From contig CAZGKF010000004.1 of assembly GCA_964526475.1 (NCBI GenBank), forward strand, positions 45,478 through 109,477: DNA of 64,000 bases. Reading direction: 5' to 3'. Made by a program: the position numbers and the translations under genes. Position 1 is the stretch's first letter. Every line of letters begins with the position of its first letter. Origin of the DNA: CAYVTV01 sp964526475. GTDB taxonomy: Bacteria > Bacteroidota > Bacteroidia > Bacteroidales > GCA-2748055. This document shows positions 8,598-18,127 of the stretch, in pieces. The notes under the pieces were generated by a model. That model did no database searches. It had not been told where the DNA came from and saw only the letters and a list, made by a program, of their open reading frames with translations.

Positions 8598-10631
8598 TTA
8601 TTTTATTACAGATCCGTTTACAGTTCCCTCCTGCGGTACAACGAAATAAAGAGATCCGTCAGTGTTTTCGGCAAGAAGGATCATTCCTTTAGATTCTATT
8701 CCTTTTATTTTCCGCGTTTGAAGGTTTAAAAGTATGCAAACTTTCTTCCCTGACAGATTTGCAGGATCAAAATATTCAGCTATACCGGATACAACCGTCC
8801 TTATATCTATGCCGGTATCAACTGTTATTTTAAGAAGTTTATCTGTTTCAGGAACTTTTTCTGCTTCCAGTATGGTTGCAGCACGGATATCCATCTTTTC
8901 AAAATCCTCATAACTTATTCCCTGCTTTTCCGGAGCTATAATTTCTTTATTATCATTCTCCGCCAAAGAGGCAACCTGAAGTTTAAGTAGCTGTTTGTCA
9001 ATGGCATCATCTTCGATTTTTTCAAAGAGTAATTCAGGTTCACAAATCCTGTGTCCCATGTCCAGAATATTTTTCTTTCCACAAATATTCCAGTTAAGCG
9101 GACCAATATTGAGTAAAGCTCTTAATTTTTTTGATGTAAAAGGTATGAAAGGTTCAAGTAAAATGGAGAGATTAACAGTAAGCTGAAGTGAAACATATAA
9201 GATATCAGCTACTTTCCCGGAATTGGATTTGATAAGTTTCCAGGGTTCGGTATCAGCGAGATACTTATTCCCCAGCCTTGCTAAATTCATTGTTTCTTTA
9301 AGTGCTTCCCTAAACCTGAAGTTTTCAAAATGTGTTTCTACTGTATTTCTGATTTTCCCAAACTCCTCCAAAACTTTTACGTCATAATCGTCAAACTCCC
9401 CTGGTGCAGGGACAATACCGTCGAAATATTTATGTGTAAGAACCATTGTTCTGTTTACAAAATTCCCGAGAATGGCTACAAGTTCATTGTTATTTCGTGC
9501 CTGAAAATCTTTCCAGGTAAAATCATTATCCTTTGTTTCCGGAGCATTTGAACAAAGAACATATCTTAAAACGTCTTGTTTGTCAGGAAATTCTTTCAGA
9601 TATTCATGAAGCCATACCGCATGGTTCCTTGAAGTTGAAAGCTTCCCTCCTTCCAGGTTAAGGAACTCATTTGCCGGCACATTGTCGGGCAGTATATAAC
9701 TCCCTTCGGCTTTCAGCATGGCAGGAAAAATAATACAATGAAAAACAATATTATCCTTCCCTATAAAATGAATAAGTCTGGAGTCCTTACTTTTCCAATA
9801 TTTTTCCCATTCAGGAGTAAGTTCTTTGGTAGCAGAAATATATCCTATAGGAGCATCGAACCATACATACAATACTTTTCCTTCTGCATCTTTAACCGGT
9901 ACCGGTATGCCCCAATCAAGATCCCGGCTCACAGCTCTTGATTGCAATCCATTATCAAGCCATGATTTACACTGACCATAAACATTAGGTTTCCAATGTT
10001 TATTTTCTTCCAGTATCCACTTTTTCAGAAAGGCTTCATGTTTACCGAGAGGAAGAAACCAATGCTTTGTTGCCCTCAAAACGGGTGTAGCTCCGGAGAG
10101 TGCTGATTTAGGATCAATCAATTCTGTAGGACTAAGTGAACTCCCGCATTTTTCACATTGGTCGCCATATGCTTCTTCCTCTCCGCAATTAGGACATTTT
10201 CCTGAAATATAACGATCGGCAAGAAATTGCTTTACTTCAGGATCATAATACTGATCTGTTGTCCCTTCTGTAAATTCTCCCTTTTCATACAAAGTACGAA
10301 AGAATTCGGAGGCTGTTTCATAATGAACCCGTGAGGTTGTTCTTGAATATATATCGAATGCGATACCAAATTTTTCAAATGATCCCTTGTTCATCTCATG
10401 ATATCGGTCCACAATTTCTTTTGGACTAATTCCTTCCTGCCTTGCTTTAATAGTTATGGGAATCCCGTGTTCATCAGATCCACATACATAAATAACGTCC
10501 TCTCCTTTAAGCCGGAGATAACGTACAAAAATATCGGCAGGAACATAAACACCTGCCAGGTGACCAAGATGAATAGGTCCGTTAGCATAGGGTAAAGCAG
10601 CTGTAACGATGGTGCGCTTGTATTCTTTCAT
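8598..10631 (-). CDS. metG: Methionyl-tRNA synthetase
   Basis: 677-residue class I synthetase. The HIGH motif is HLGH (about residues 21-24). A four-cysteine zinc knuckle appears as CPNCGEEEAYGDQCEKCG. The signature lysine loop is KLSTS, the form usual in this phylum in place of KMSKS. An anticodon-binding domain follows, and the last 100 residues form a fused tRNA-binding OB-fold domain (MDIRAATILEAEKVPETDKL). The frame opens nine codons earlier, but the ATG at 10631 gives the normal MKEYKRTIVTAALPYANGP start. A likely -7 element lies about 25 bases upstream. Confidence 0.97.
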   Translation of the reverse strand: MKEYKRTIVTAALPYANGPIHLGHLAGVYVPADIFVRYLRLKGEDVIYVCGSDEHGIPITIKARQEGISPKEIVDRYHEMNKGSFEKFGIAFDIYSRTTSRVHYETASEFFRTLYEKGEFTEGTTDQYYDPEVKQFLADRYISGKCPNCGEEEAYGDQCEKCGSSLSPTELIDPKSALSGATPVLRATKHWFLPLGKHEAFLKKWILEENKHWKPNVYGQCKSWLDNGLQSRAVSRDLDWGIPVPVKDAEGKVLYVWFDAPIGYISATKELTPEWEKYWKSKDSRLIHFIGKDNIVFHCIIFPAMLKAEGSYILPDNVPANEFLNLEGGKLSTSRNHAVWLHEYLKEFPDKQDVLRYVLCSNAPETKDNDFTWKDFQARNNNELVAILGNFVNRTMVLTHKYFDGIVPAPGEFDDYDVKVLEEFGKIRNTVETHFENFRFREALKETMNLARLGNKYLADTEPWKLIKSNSGKVADILYVSLQLTVNLSILLEPFIPFTSKKLRALLNIGPLNWNICGKKNILDMGHRICEPELLFEKIEDDAIDKQLLKLQVASLAENDNKEIIAPEKQGISYEDFEKMDIRAATILEAEKVPETDKLLKITVDTGIDIRTVVSGIAEYFDPANLSGKKVCILLNLQTRKIKGIESKGMILLAENTDGSLYFVVPQEGTVNGSVIK

Positions 10632-10938
10632 CAGAAATATTAAATAAAAGTTCTGCAAAGATAATAATATAGTGTGTGGATGGACAGGTATTTACAGAAT
10701 ATGAACTTTTTTTAAGATGAATTGACTCTCCTTTCGACAAGCCGCCAGGAATCATTGATCCGGAAATTATCCCACTAGTGCTCGCTTCCCCCTGCAACAA
10801 GCAGAGGGTATGCACTCGCTAGCTGCATAATAAAGAAATATTTTGACAATCTGCTGATCTGATGTATTTTATAATCTTCTAAACTTAAGTGACTTCCCAA
10901 TCTTTTTATCTAAATTTATACATTCTATTTCAACAATT
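10632..10938. other. Intergenic region between metG and ldcA
   Basis: Divergent promoter region with no gene visible. It contains a TAnnTTTG element for metG near its left edge. A more GC-rich patch at about 10740-10830 has no recognised feature. Confidence 0.6.
10656..10663 (-). promoter_or_regulatory. Likely -7 element of metG
   Basis: The minus strand reads TATCTTTG, an exact TAnnTTTG match 25 bases before the metG start. No good TTG element is visible at the expected distance, so the call is tentative. Confidence 0.4.
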
Positions 10939-11844
10939 ATGATTACACCTCCTTACCTTAAACAAGGTGATACCGTTGGTATTGTAGCACCAGCCAGAAG
11001 TATCCGTAAAGAAGAGATCACTCCTTTCCTCGAATTACTGGTATCATGGGGATTAAAATACAAAACCGGAAAATATTTGTTTGGACATTCCCACCAGTTT
11101 TCCGGGACCGATAAAGAAAGAGCCTCAGATCTCCAGGAAATGATAAACGACCCCGGAATAAGAGCAATAATATGTGCCAGGGGTGGATATGGAACGATAA
11201 GGATAATCCCTTATATTGATTTCTCCGGGTTCGAAAAGGATCCTAAATGGATTACCGGTTTTTCAGATATCACCGTTCTTCATTCATATGTGAATAAATT
11301 TCCCGGAACGGAGTCACTGCATTCTATAATGCCTGTGCAGTATAAACCGGGGAATAATGATAAGGCTGCCATGTCACTCAGAAAAGTTCTTTTTGGTGAA
11401 AACCCTGAATTTAAAATTGACCCCTGTGATTTGAACAGAGATGGATTTTTCACCGGGGAGTTGACAGGCGGTAACCTCTCACTATTATACAGTCTTAATG
11501 GTACCAGCTTTTTCCCCGATATGAAGAATAAGATTCTCCTTATCGAAGAAGTGGACGAATATCTCTATCATATAGACCGTATTTTACAGAATTTTATTCA
11601 CAGCGGAGTATTTAATAAAACAGGAGGACTTATTGTAGGAGCATTTACAGGTATGAGGGATAATAAAATTCCTTATGGATATGATGTTTATGAAATCATT
11701 TCTGAAGCTGTAAAAAATTTTGACTTTCCGGTGTGCTTTAATTTCCCCTCAGGACATATTTCTGATAACATGACGCTGATTTTAGGAAGAGAAGTGCAAT
11801 TAAGTATTAAGGGAAATAGTGTAAGTGTAAAAACCTCAGGATAA
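10939..11844 (+). CDS. ldcA: LD-carboxypeptidase (S66 family)
   Basis: 301 residues, a typical length for S66 serine peptidases that trim the terminal D-Ala from tetrapeptide stems during murein recycling. The N-terminal GDTVGIVAPARSI segment is characteristic. Candidate catalytic residues are Ser109 in GFSDIT, Glu203 or Glu204 in LLIEEVDEYLYHID, and His273 in FPSGHISDN. There is no signal peptide, so the enzyme is cytoplasmic. It is followed 27 bases later by yraN on the same strand, and the two may be co-transcribed. A MccF-like microcin immunity role is the alternative within the same family, but the short length and setting favour LdcA. Confidence 0.9.
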   Translation: MITPPYLKQGDTVGIVAPARSIRKEEITPFLELLVSWGLKYKTGKYLFGHSHQFSGTDKERASDLQEMINDPGIRAIICARGGYGTIRIIPYIDFSGFEKDPKWITGFSDITVLHSYVNKFPGTESLHSIMPVQYKPGNNDKAAMSLRKVLFGENPEFKIDPCDLNRDGFFTGELTGGNLSLLYSLNGTSFFPDMKNKILLIEEVDEYLYHIDRILQNFIHSGVFNKTGGLIVGAFTGMRDNKIPYGYDVYEIISEAVKNFDFPVCFNFPSGHISDNMTLILGREVQLSIKGNSVSVKTSG

Positions 11845-11871
11845 AATTTTATAATAGCCTACTTATATACA

Positions 11872-12240
11872 ATGGCAAGTACATGTGAAACCGGCAGGAT
11901 AGCTGAGAATTTTGCAGCAGATCTTTTATTGAAGAAAAGGTACAGGATACTTCACAGAAACTGGCGTTATTTTCATAAAGAGCTGGATATTGTTGCCATG
12001 AAAGATAATATACTGGTAATTGCAGAAGTAAAAAGCCGTTTTGGGATTAATAGCGAACCCCCTGCAGAATCTGTCAGCGTTGGGAAACAAAAGCATTTGG
12101 TTGATGCTGCTGAAGCATACATTTTTAAATACAATATTAATTTGGAAACTCGTTTTGATATAATTGCTGTTACTTTCATCGGAAATGATAAATTTGCTGA
12201 ACATATTGAGGGAGCATTTGTGCCGGGGGTGAACTGGTAA
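11872..12240 (+). CDS. YraN/UPF0102 family putative endonuclease
   Basis: 122 residues matching UPF0102. GRIAENFAADLLLKKRYRIL is followed by the nuclease-like core NWRYFHKELDIVAMKDN and the EVKSR motif, which together form the restriction-endonuclease-like active site (acidic residue, then E-x-K). The C-terminal RFDIIAV strand is also conserved. The biological role of the family is not settled. It sits in a run of small genes on the plus strand between ldcA and the DUF502 gene. Confidence 0.9.
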   Translation: MASTCETGRIAENFAADLLLKKRYRILHRNWRYFHKELDIVAMKDNILVIAEVKSRFGINSEPPAESVSVGKQKHLVDAAEAYIFKYNINLETRFDIIAVTFIGNDKFAEHIEGAFVPGVNW

Positions 12241-12422
12241 TTATTCCGTGTCAGCTTAAATGGAAGATGGAAAGAATATTTCGTATTTTGAAATCGCCTG
12301 CTATCGCCCGATATGACAAGCTCATAAGGCGTCGATTAAATCAAATATTTACGTATAATTTTAAGAAATCAAGTGTGCAAACCTCAGTAAGTAATCATTT
12401 AAAATATTTAAAAATCTGTACC

Positions 12423-12989
12423 ATGAATAAAATACTTCGCTTTTTCCTACAGGGGTTAATTTATGTAGCACCACTCACCATTACCATTTATGTGATCTAT
12501 TTTATATTTTCTGTTATTGATGGTTCTTTGCAGAAATATATCTTTCAGTTGATCCATATTAATATTCCCGGATTAGGTTTTTTCGTCATATTTTTCATGA
12601 TAAGTCTTCTGGGTTTTATAGGGCAGTCGTTTATTTTTCGTCCGATAAAAAAAATAATTTCAGGATTATTGAACAGAGTTCCCATTATAAAAGTGCTTTA
12701 CACTTCTATCAGAGATCTTTTAAACGCTTTTGTTGGAAAAGAAAAAAAATTCAACCAGCCAGTATTGGTTAAGGTAAATACTATTTCTGAGCTGGAGAAA
12801 GTTGGTTTTCTTACACAGGAAGATTTATCCGATCTTGATATATTGGATAAGGTTGCTGTCTATTTTCCACATTCCTATAATTTTTCCGGTGAGATGTTTA
12901 TCGTTCCAAGAGAGCATATCAGACCATTTAAAATGGCTCCTGCCGAAGCCATGAAGTTTATTGTCTCGGGAGGTATTGCGAAAGAATGA
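12423..12989 (+). CDS. DUF502 family membrane protein
   Basis: 188 residues with two membrane helices near the N-terminus (about 5-30 and 45-70) and a soluble C-terminal half containing the family signatures FIFRPIKKII, RVPIIKVLYTSIRDLL and PHSYNFSGEMFIVPREH. The function is unknown. The frame is open 52 codons further upstream, but the ATG at 12423 gives the standard family start immediately before the first hydrophobic segment. Its stop is one base from the end of the convergent LuxE-like gene. Confidence 0.85.
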   Translation: MNKILRFFLQGLIYVAPLTITIYVIYFIFSVIDGSLQKYIFQLIHINIPGLGFFVIFFMISLLGFIGQSFIFRPIKKIISGLLNRVPIIKVLYTSIRDLLNAFVGKEKKFNQPVLVKVNTISELEKVGFLTQEDLSDLDILDKVAVYFPHSYNFSGEMFIVPREHIRPFKMAPAEAMKFIVSGGIAKE

Positions 12990-12990
12990 T

Positions 12991-13971
12991 CTAAGAAACC
13001 AAAAGATTACATCCCCTTATATCTGAATTATCATTTCTACCAAGAATTTCAAATCCATTTCCGGGAACCATTCTGCCAAGATCGGAGGTAGCTATAAAAG
13101 CACAGGAATAATAATTTGCCAGATCAATAACATTTACCTTACCTGTTAAACCTTCTTTAACGGATGTTCTCGGATCGTGAGGGTCACGTATAATGATCTT
13201 CATCCAGGGTGGAGTATGAAATATACCATCTCCTGATGAATATGCCTGTGAGAGAAGTTCAGTCATTCCATATTCAGAATGAACAGACTCCACATTAAAA
13301 CTATTTTTTATCAATTTGTGTAATTCTTCTCTGACAATTTCTTTCCTTCTTCCTTTCATTCCTCCTGTTTCCATAATAGTAACCCCGGACATGTCAGCTT
13401 TATATTTTTCTGCCAGGGCAAGTAATGCAAAGCTAACTCCCAGCAATAATGTTTTTTGCTTGTTCTTCCTGAGGATTGATATTTTTTTCAGGAGCTTTTC
13501 GTGTTCTGATAAAAAGAATCCGTTCTCAGGATGCCCTGATCTTTTCATAAGGTATCCGGCCATATAAACCAGTGATGAATTGCCAGCCTCAAGATATGAT
13601 GGGAGAAGTGAAAGGATACAATAATCAGAAGGACTTCCGTAAAAGTGCTGAAAACCATTTAAAATACTTCTGTCATAAAGAGATAAATCGACAACATAAT
13701 GCCTGCTTTTCCCGATCCCGGTGGTTCCGCTCGATTTAAATATTATTTCTTCCTGACGATGTGAATGAATTATTTTATGTGACTTAAATAATTCCACAGG
13801 AATAAATGGAATATCCTCCATAGTATTAACCTGTAAAATATTTACTTTAAGGTGTTTTAAAAATTCCCGGTAAATTTTCAACTTTTCAGCCTGCATCCTG
13901 AAAATGGTTAATGCCATATCCCTGAACTCTTCGGATGATCTGACCATGAATATTTCTGAAGGCAGGCTCAT
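12991..13971 (-). CDS. LuxE/PaaK-like acyl-protein synthetase
   Basis: 326 residues resembling the acyl-protein synthetase (LuxE) branch of the adenylate-forming enzymes. The AMP-binding signature is FKSSGTTGIGKSRHYV. Later landmarks are LLGVSFALLAL, METGGMKGRRKE and SEYGMTELLSQAYS, which parallel the core motifs of acyl-activating enzymes. It would activate a carboxylate with ATP and pass it to a protein or carrier thiol. The substrate is unknown: no luxC, acyl carrier protein or aldehyde-related gene lies nearby. The preceding symporter gene ends 20 bases from its start and is unrelated in apparent function. Confidence 0.78.
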   Translation of the reverse strand: MSLPSEIFMVRSSEEFRDMALTIFRMQAEKLKIYREFLKHLKVNILQVNTMEDIPFIPVELFKSHKIIHSHRQEEIIFKSSGTTGIGKSRHYVVDLSLYDRSILNGFQHFYGSPSDYCILSLLPSYLEAGNSSLVYMAGYLMKRSGHPENGFFLSEHEKLLKKISILRKNKQKTLLLGVSFALLALAEKYKADMSGVTIMETGGMKGRRKEIVREELHKLIKNSFNVESVHSEYGMTELLSQAYSSGDGIFHTPPWMKIIIRDPHDPRTSVKEGLTGKVNVIDLANYYSCAFIATSDLGRMVPGNGFEILGRNDNSDIRGCNLLVS

Positions 13972-13991
13972 CGATTAATTTTTAAAGACCA

Positions 13992-15389
13992 CTATGCCCT
14001 TTTTCTTGCAATAAGCAATGAAATTCCGGTGGCACAAGCAATAAAAATATACAAGGCTATATCCATGTTTAATGGCCCAACAACAGCCGGAATTATTTTT
14101 GCTGTAGAAGCTAAAAAAATCGTAAGGGCAATAAAAGAAATAACGATAAGTTCTTTACCCGGCTTTTTTTTCGATAATACTCCTGCAAGGATTACGGGCG
14201 CCATCATAGATGTTCCTGTAAAACTCACTCTTGCAAGCAAAGCTAACTGATCACCCATTAAAGATGCAAAAACCATGACAAGAATAGCAAAGAAGAACAG
14301 ATAAAATTTTGTTTTCCGCATTACAGTTTTTTCGCTACCGGGCAACAATGATCTTATTTCGTTTCCAAGTGCAAAAATTTGAGCATTTGTCGTTGACAAA
14401 CAGGCTGCAAAAAGTCCGACAACAGCAAGCCCTGCAACAGGAGCAAGCTGATCATAGAGCAAGGCTCCTGCCCAGAATTCCTGTGCTGTGGAACCGGTAT
14501 ATTTAACTACACCGTACATTCCTATGAAAATGGTTGCCCCAATAATTACTATTGCAAAAGTGCCAACAGCCACAGCCATTGTTTTCATAGATTTCAGGCT
14601 TTTCATAACCACCAATCTGGTTGTAAGCTGGGGTTGACTTACCGGTATCATAACCACAGCAATCATGCTTCCAACAAGGAATTGCCAGGAAAATAATCCT
14701 TTTGGTCCAGGACAGGATAATAAGCTATCATCAATTACTCTTACCTGCTCAAACATACTTTGTATCCCTCCGAGCTTAGAAATACAGGTTGTACTTATTA
14801 GCCATAAAACCACAAGTAAAATTGTTCCCTGTATAGCATCGCTGTAAACCATTGCTTTCAGTCCTCCAATCTGGGCATAGAGGATCATAAGGGTTACAAG
14901 AAAAAAAGACCATCCCCATGTTGGAAGAAAATTTGGAAAAGCTGCATCAAAAAATACTGAAATACCGCGGATCTGAATAGCGGCATAAGGAATGAGAAAT
15001 AAGAAGGAACTCAGAAACAAAATATATCCTGCCCATTTAGTACCATAACAATCAACCATTAATCCAGCAATCCCTTTAAATCCCTTTTCCTTTGCTTTTC
15101 GTCTTAGTTTTAGTCCAAACCAGAGAATAAAGAAGACCATCACTCCATCAGAAAATGCAAGAAATATCCATGCTCCTATCCCATGTTGCCTGAAAAAATC
15201 GGGCATCCCCTGAAAAGTAAAAGCACTGAACAGTGCTGCGGAAAAAGTAAGAAAACCCAGGATGACACCTATATTGGAACCTGCAAGCATAAATTCCTGG
15301 GAACTTCTGTTCTTCTGATATGATTTTATTGATGCTGATACAAGCAGTGTGATAAATATCACAAAAAACACTATTACCCAGGTTATCAT
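13992..15389 (-). CDS. Sodium:solute symporter family transporter
   Basis: 465 residues with about 12 to 13 hydrophobic helices. It has features of the SSS family, including the early segment EFMLAGSNIGVILGFLTFSA and the repeated glycine-rich helices typical of the LeuT fold. It should import a small organic substrate with sodium in the inner membrane. It overlaps the upstream small membrane protein gene by four bases (ATGA), so the two are translationally coupled. Genes further upstream suggest a uronic acid or oligogalacturonide breakdown product as substrate, but that is inference from context. Confidence 0.88.
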   Translation of the reverse strand: MITWVIVFFVIFITLLVSASIKSYQKNRSSQEFMLAGSNIGVILGFLTFSAALFSAFTFQGMPDFFRQHGIGAWIFLAFSDGVMVFFILWFGLKLRRKAKEKGFKGIAGLMVDCYGTKWAGYILFLSSFLFLIPYAAIQIRGISVFFDAAFPNFLPTWGWSFFLVTLMILYAQIGGLKAMVYSDAIQGTILLVVLWLISTTCISKLGGIQSMFEQVRVIDDSLLSCPGPKGLFSWQFLVGSMIAVVMIPVSQPQLTTRLVVMKSLKSMKTMAVAVGTFAIVIIGATIFIGMYGVVKYTGSTAQEFWAGALLYDQLAPVAGLAVVGLFAACLSTTNAQIFALGNEIRSLLPGSEKTVMRKTKFYLFFFAILVMVFASLMGDQLALLARVSFTGTSMMAPVILAGVLSKKKPGKELIVISFIALTIFLASTAKIIPAVVGPLNMDIALYIFIACATGISLLIARKRA

Positions 15390-15607
15390 TGCTTATCCTC
15401 CTCTTCATCAGGTATAACAATGCTACCTATAAAGGTCAGAACAACAAGAAATATTGTGAGCAAGACAGACAGCCATAAACTGTATGGAAAACCAATCAGT
15501 ACAGGTTCAATTTTTCCGGTTCCAATTACCAAAGGTGTATAGGCAAATAAAACGATCAGCAATACTGCAATAATGCATAGTTTCCAAATAATTTTATTCC
15601 TTTTCAT
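15386..15607 (-). CDS. Small two-helix membrane protein partnered with symporter
   Basis: 73 residues with two membrane helices (about 8-26 and 42-66) and an acidic C-terminal tail EEEDKQ. This layout resembles the DUF3311/YhdT-type small subunits encoded just before SSS symporters in many bacteria. The stop codon overlaps the start of the symporter gene by four bases. A role in assembly or regulation of the symporter is inferred from this coupling. The protein itself has no catalytic motif. Confidence 0.75.
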   Translation of the reverse strand: MKRNKIIWKLCIIAVLLIVLFAYTPLVIGTGKIEPVLIGFPYSLWLSVLLTIFLVVLTFIGSIVIPDEEEDKQ

Positions 15608-15685
15608 ATATTTTATGGTTTAAAAATTTTATTTTAATACAAGAATGATATTTATATCTCAGGATTACCCTTGTTATTTTTACTT

Positions 15686-16462
15686 TTATAATCTTCCGAC
15701 AGTCAAACCTCCGTCAACCATTATTACCTGTCCTGTTGAATAGGGAAAATAACCCTTCGCAAGTGCTGCAGCTGCTTTACCAACATCTTCAGAAGACCCC
15801 CATCGGCTCTGTACGGCAAGGCCTTCAGCGAAGAGTTTGTCATATTTTTCAGCAACTCCTGCAGTCATATCGGTCTTAATAACTCCCGGCTGTATTTCAT
15901 ATACCGGAATATTGTATTCTCCCAACCGCACTGCAAACAATAAAGTCATCATATGCAATCCGGCTTTGGAAATACAATATTCTCCGCGGTTAACTGAAGC
16001 AACAGAAGCTGAAATAGAAGAAATATTAATTATACATCCTTCAAAATTCTTGTCGGCAGTTTTTATTTCCACCATCCAGTTTGCAACAGCCTGAGAAAGA
16101 AAAAAAGGACCCTGAAGATTGATTTTAAGTATCCATTCGAAATTCTCTTCTGGAACTTCAAGAATATCTTTTCTTATTTTGGGAGCAACACCGGCATTAT
16201 TAACCAGAACATTTATCCTTCCAAATTTCTTTTTAATTTCAGCCAGCATATCTGCTCTCTGGTCAGGAGAACTTACATCGCATGGGCAATATAATACCTG
16301 AGCTCCCAAATTTTCAAGTTCCTTCAACTGCGATTTAATCTCATGGATTTCTTTACGTCCGCAAATAGCGAGGTCAAATCCTTCTTTAGCAAGTTCAGTT
16401 GAAATGCCAAAACCTATACCTCTTGCTCCACCGGTAACCAGAGCTACTTTTTTATTTTTCAT
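15686..16462 (-). CDS. SDR family oxidoreductase
   Basis: 258 residues of the classical short-chain dehydrogenase fold. It has the cofactor motif TGGARGIGFGI, NNAGVAP near residue 90, the catalytic serine in NISSIS and the pair Tyr/Lys in YCISK. The C-terminal GQVIMVDGGLTVGRL is typical of FabG-like enzymes. It starts inside the stop of the preceding GH88-like gene (TAATG, one-base overlap), so it is coupled to sugar catabolism rather than fatty acid synthesis. A role in reducing or oxidising a keto-uronate such as a KduD-type step is plausible but not shown. Confidence 0.85.
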   Translation of the reverse strand: MKNKKVALVTGGARGIGFGISTELAKEGFDLAICGRKEIHEIKSQLKELENLGAQVLYCPCDVSSPDQRADMLAEIKKKFGRINVLVNNAGVAPKIRKDILEVPEENFEWILKINLQGPFFLSQAVANWMVEIKTADKNFEGCIINISSISASVASVNRGEYCISKAGLHMMTLLFAVRLGEYNIPVYEIQPGVIKTDMTAGVAEKYDKLFAEGLAVQSRWGSSEDVGKAAAALAKGYFPYSTGQVIMVDGGLTVGRL

Positions 16463-17853
16463 TATTTTGAATATTTCAGACAGTTAAAAAAAGTATAATA
16501 CCTGTCTTTGTATAATAGTTTCTGTACATACAATGCCAGCTCACGGGCATGGTAATCACCCCACATACTCGATTCCCCATTTGCTATGGAATATCCTTCC
16601 GGGATATAATCCCATCTGTTTGGCTGATGGTAAACCGAATGTAAAATCAAGCCCTGGTGTTTTTCATCCACACTGAGATAAGGCTGGTTGAGCAAAGTAT
16701 TAAGAACAGTTAAGCCAGCTTTAAAATAGCGTGAACCATTTTCCTCCTCCCCATTATCAGTCAGATAATGCCCAAGCCTGAGCAAACCCTGTGCACCAAT
16801 AGCAGCAGCGGAACTATCAACCGGTTCAAATTCATTAAAAGGATCTGCATCCCTGTTAAGGTAATCACCTAAGTTTATTAAACCGGGAGCTCCTGTATCC
16901 CAATAAGGTATCCCGTTTGAAGGAGTATTCTCAATATAAAAGTCACAGGTAGCTTTTGCAGCTTTTAGCATGATTTCTTTTATATGTTTTTTACTATCAA
17001 TATTTTTAAATTCAGCATCTTTTAAAACATCAATAAATTCCAGTTCTTCTGCAAAACCGAGCATTGCCCACGCCAGACCTCTTGTCCATGTTGTAAATCC
17101 GGAATACCCCTGCTGGGAATTGGGGCAACGGTAATTGCCATCATTAACATTAAAAATGCATTCATGAGCTGTCCTGCCACGAACATCCCAGCCATCCCTC
17201 CCTTCTCCATAAAAAACGGAATATTTTGCAGTAGAAACAAGGTGCATGACAGCCCTTTCCAATAAAGAAATTTTAACATCGTTCTCTCCCGGCAGGAACT
17301 GACCAAGGGAGTGGCCCAACATAAGTATCCTGCAAGAACGGACTGTATCAACAAACAAGGAGTGAGGGCCATTAAATGAGTAAATAAATCCACCATTCTT
17401 TGTTTTAGTCCACCGGCTTGCCTGCACGGTGGCTGATATCTTTAATGCCAGCATATAAAATTCCCTTTCCCAATCGTTAAAAGGAATTACTCCTTCCTGC
17501 ATCAATCTCAATAAATTTCCATAGGTACTTACATTATTGAAACCATGGTCATGAACCCCCGTATGGCTAATATGCGGGGACATCTTTTCAACTGTATTAT
17601 TCCTGCCTGTCTCAAGGAATTCCTTTTCTCCGGTAATATCATACTGCATGATAGCACTCCCATATTGAAACCCCTGTGTCCATTCCGTCCATCCGCGTGA
17701 TGTATATTTTCCTTTAACAGTAAACACCGGAGCCCCTGCTGAAAGGTCAATATTATCTTCAATAAGCACTATTTTCTTTCCGGAAATATCCCAAAATCGG
17801 GTAAGGGATTCTTTTAAATCACTTAAGCCAAGCTTATAATTAATTTTGATCAT
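16462..17853 (-). CDS. GH88-like unsaturated uronyl hydrolase
   Basis: 463 residues with no signal peptide, probably cytoplasmic. It resembles glycoside hydrolase family 88 (alpha6/alpha6 barrel). Landmarks are the acidic site VHDHGFNNVSTYGNLLRL, a second conserved region GRDGWDVRGRTAHE, WTRGLAWAMLGF and the late DSSAAAIGAQGLLRLG. Family members hydrate and cleave the 4,5-unsaturated uronic acid left at the non-reducing end by polysaccharide lyases. That fits the PL11-like lyase encoded upstream in the same direction. GH105 is a related alternative. The gene is coupled by a one-base overlap to the SDR gene. Confidence 0.82.
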   Translation of the reverse strand: MIKINYKLGLSDLKESLTRFWDISGKKIVLIEDNIDLSAGAPVFTVKGKYTSRGWTEWTQGFQYGSAIMQYDITGEKEFLETGRNNTVEKMSPHISHTGVHDHGFNNVSTYGNLLRLMQEGVIPFNDWEREFYMLALKISATVQASRWTKTKNGGFIYSFNGPHSLFVDTVRSCRILMLGHSLGQFLPGENDVKISLLERAVMHLVSTAKYSVFYGEGRDGWDVRGRTAHECIFNVNDGNYRCPNSQQGYSGFTTWTRGLAWAMLGFAEELEFIDVLKDAEFKNIDSKKHIKEIMLKAAKATCDFYIENTPSNGIPYWDTGAPGLINLGDYLNRDADPFNEFEPVDSSAAAIGAQGLLRLGHYLTDNGEEENGSRYFKAGLTVLNTLLNQPYLSVDEKHQGLILHSVYHQPNRWDYIPEGYSIANGESSMWGDYHARELALYVQKLLYKDRYYTFFNCLKYSK

Positions 17854-18127
17854 TTCTGTAAAATCTTAAGAAACCTTAAATATAAATATTTGAAATTGAT
17901 TTAAAATATTTTTGCGATATAAGCTTTCGCAGTCTATTGTTTTGCTCCTATTTGATCTGAATTAATATCAACGAAAATTATTTATACCTGACCTACCCCC
18001 ATCGCAATCAGCGGGGAATGCATCCGGGGGATTAAACTTTTCTGAGAAATCTGTCTAATCCTAAAATATGGCTTGTGGGAAACAAAAAAAGGACAAAAAG
18101 AGCAAATATTTCAATAAGATTATTATT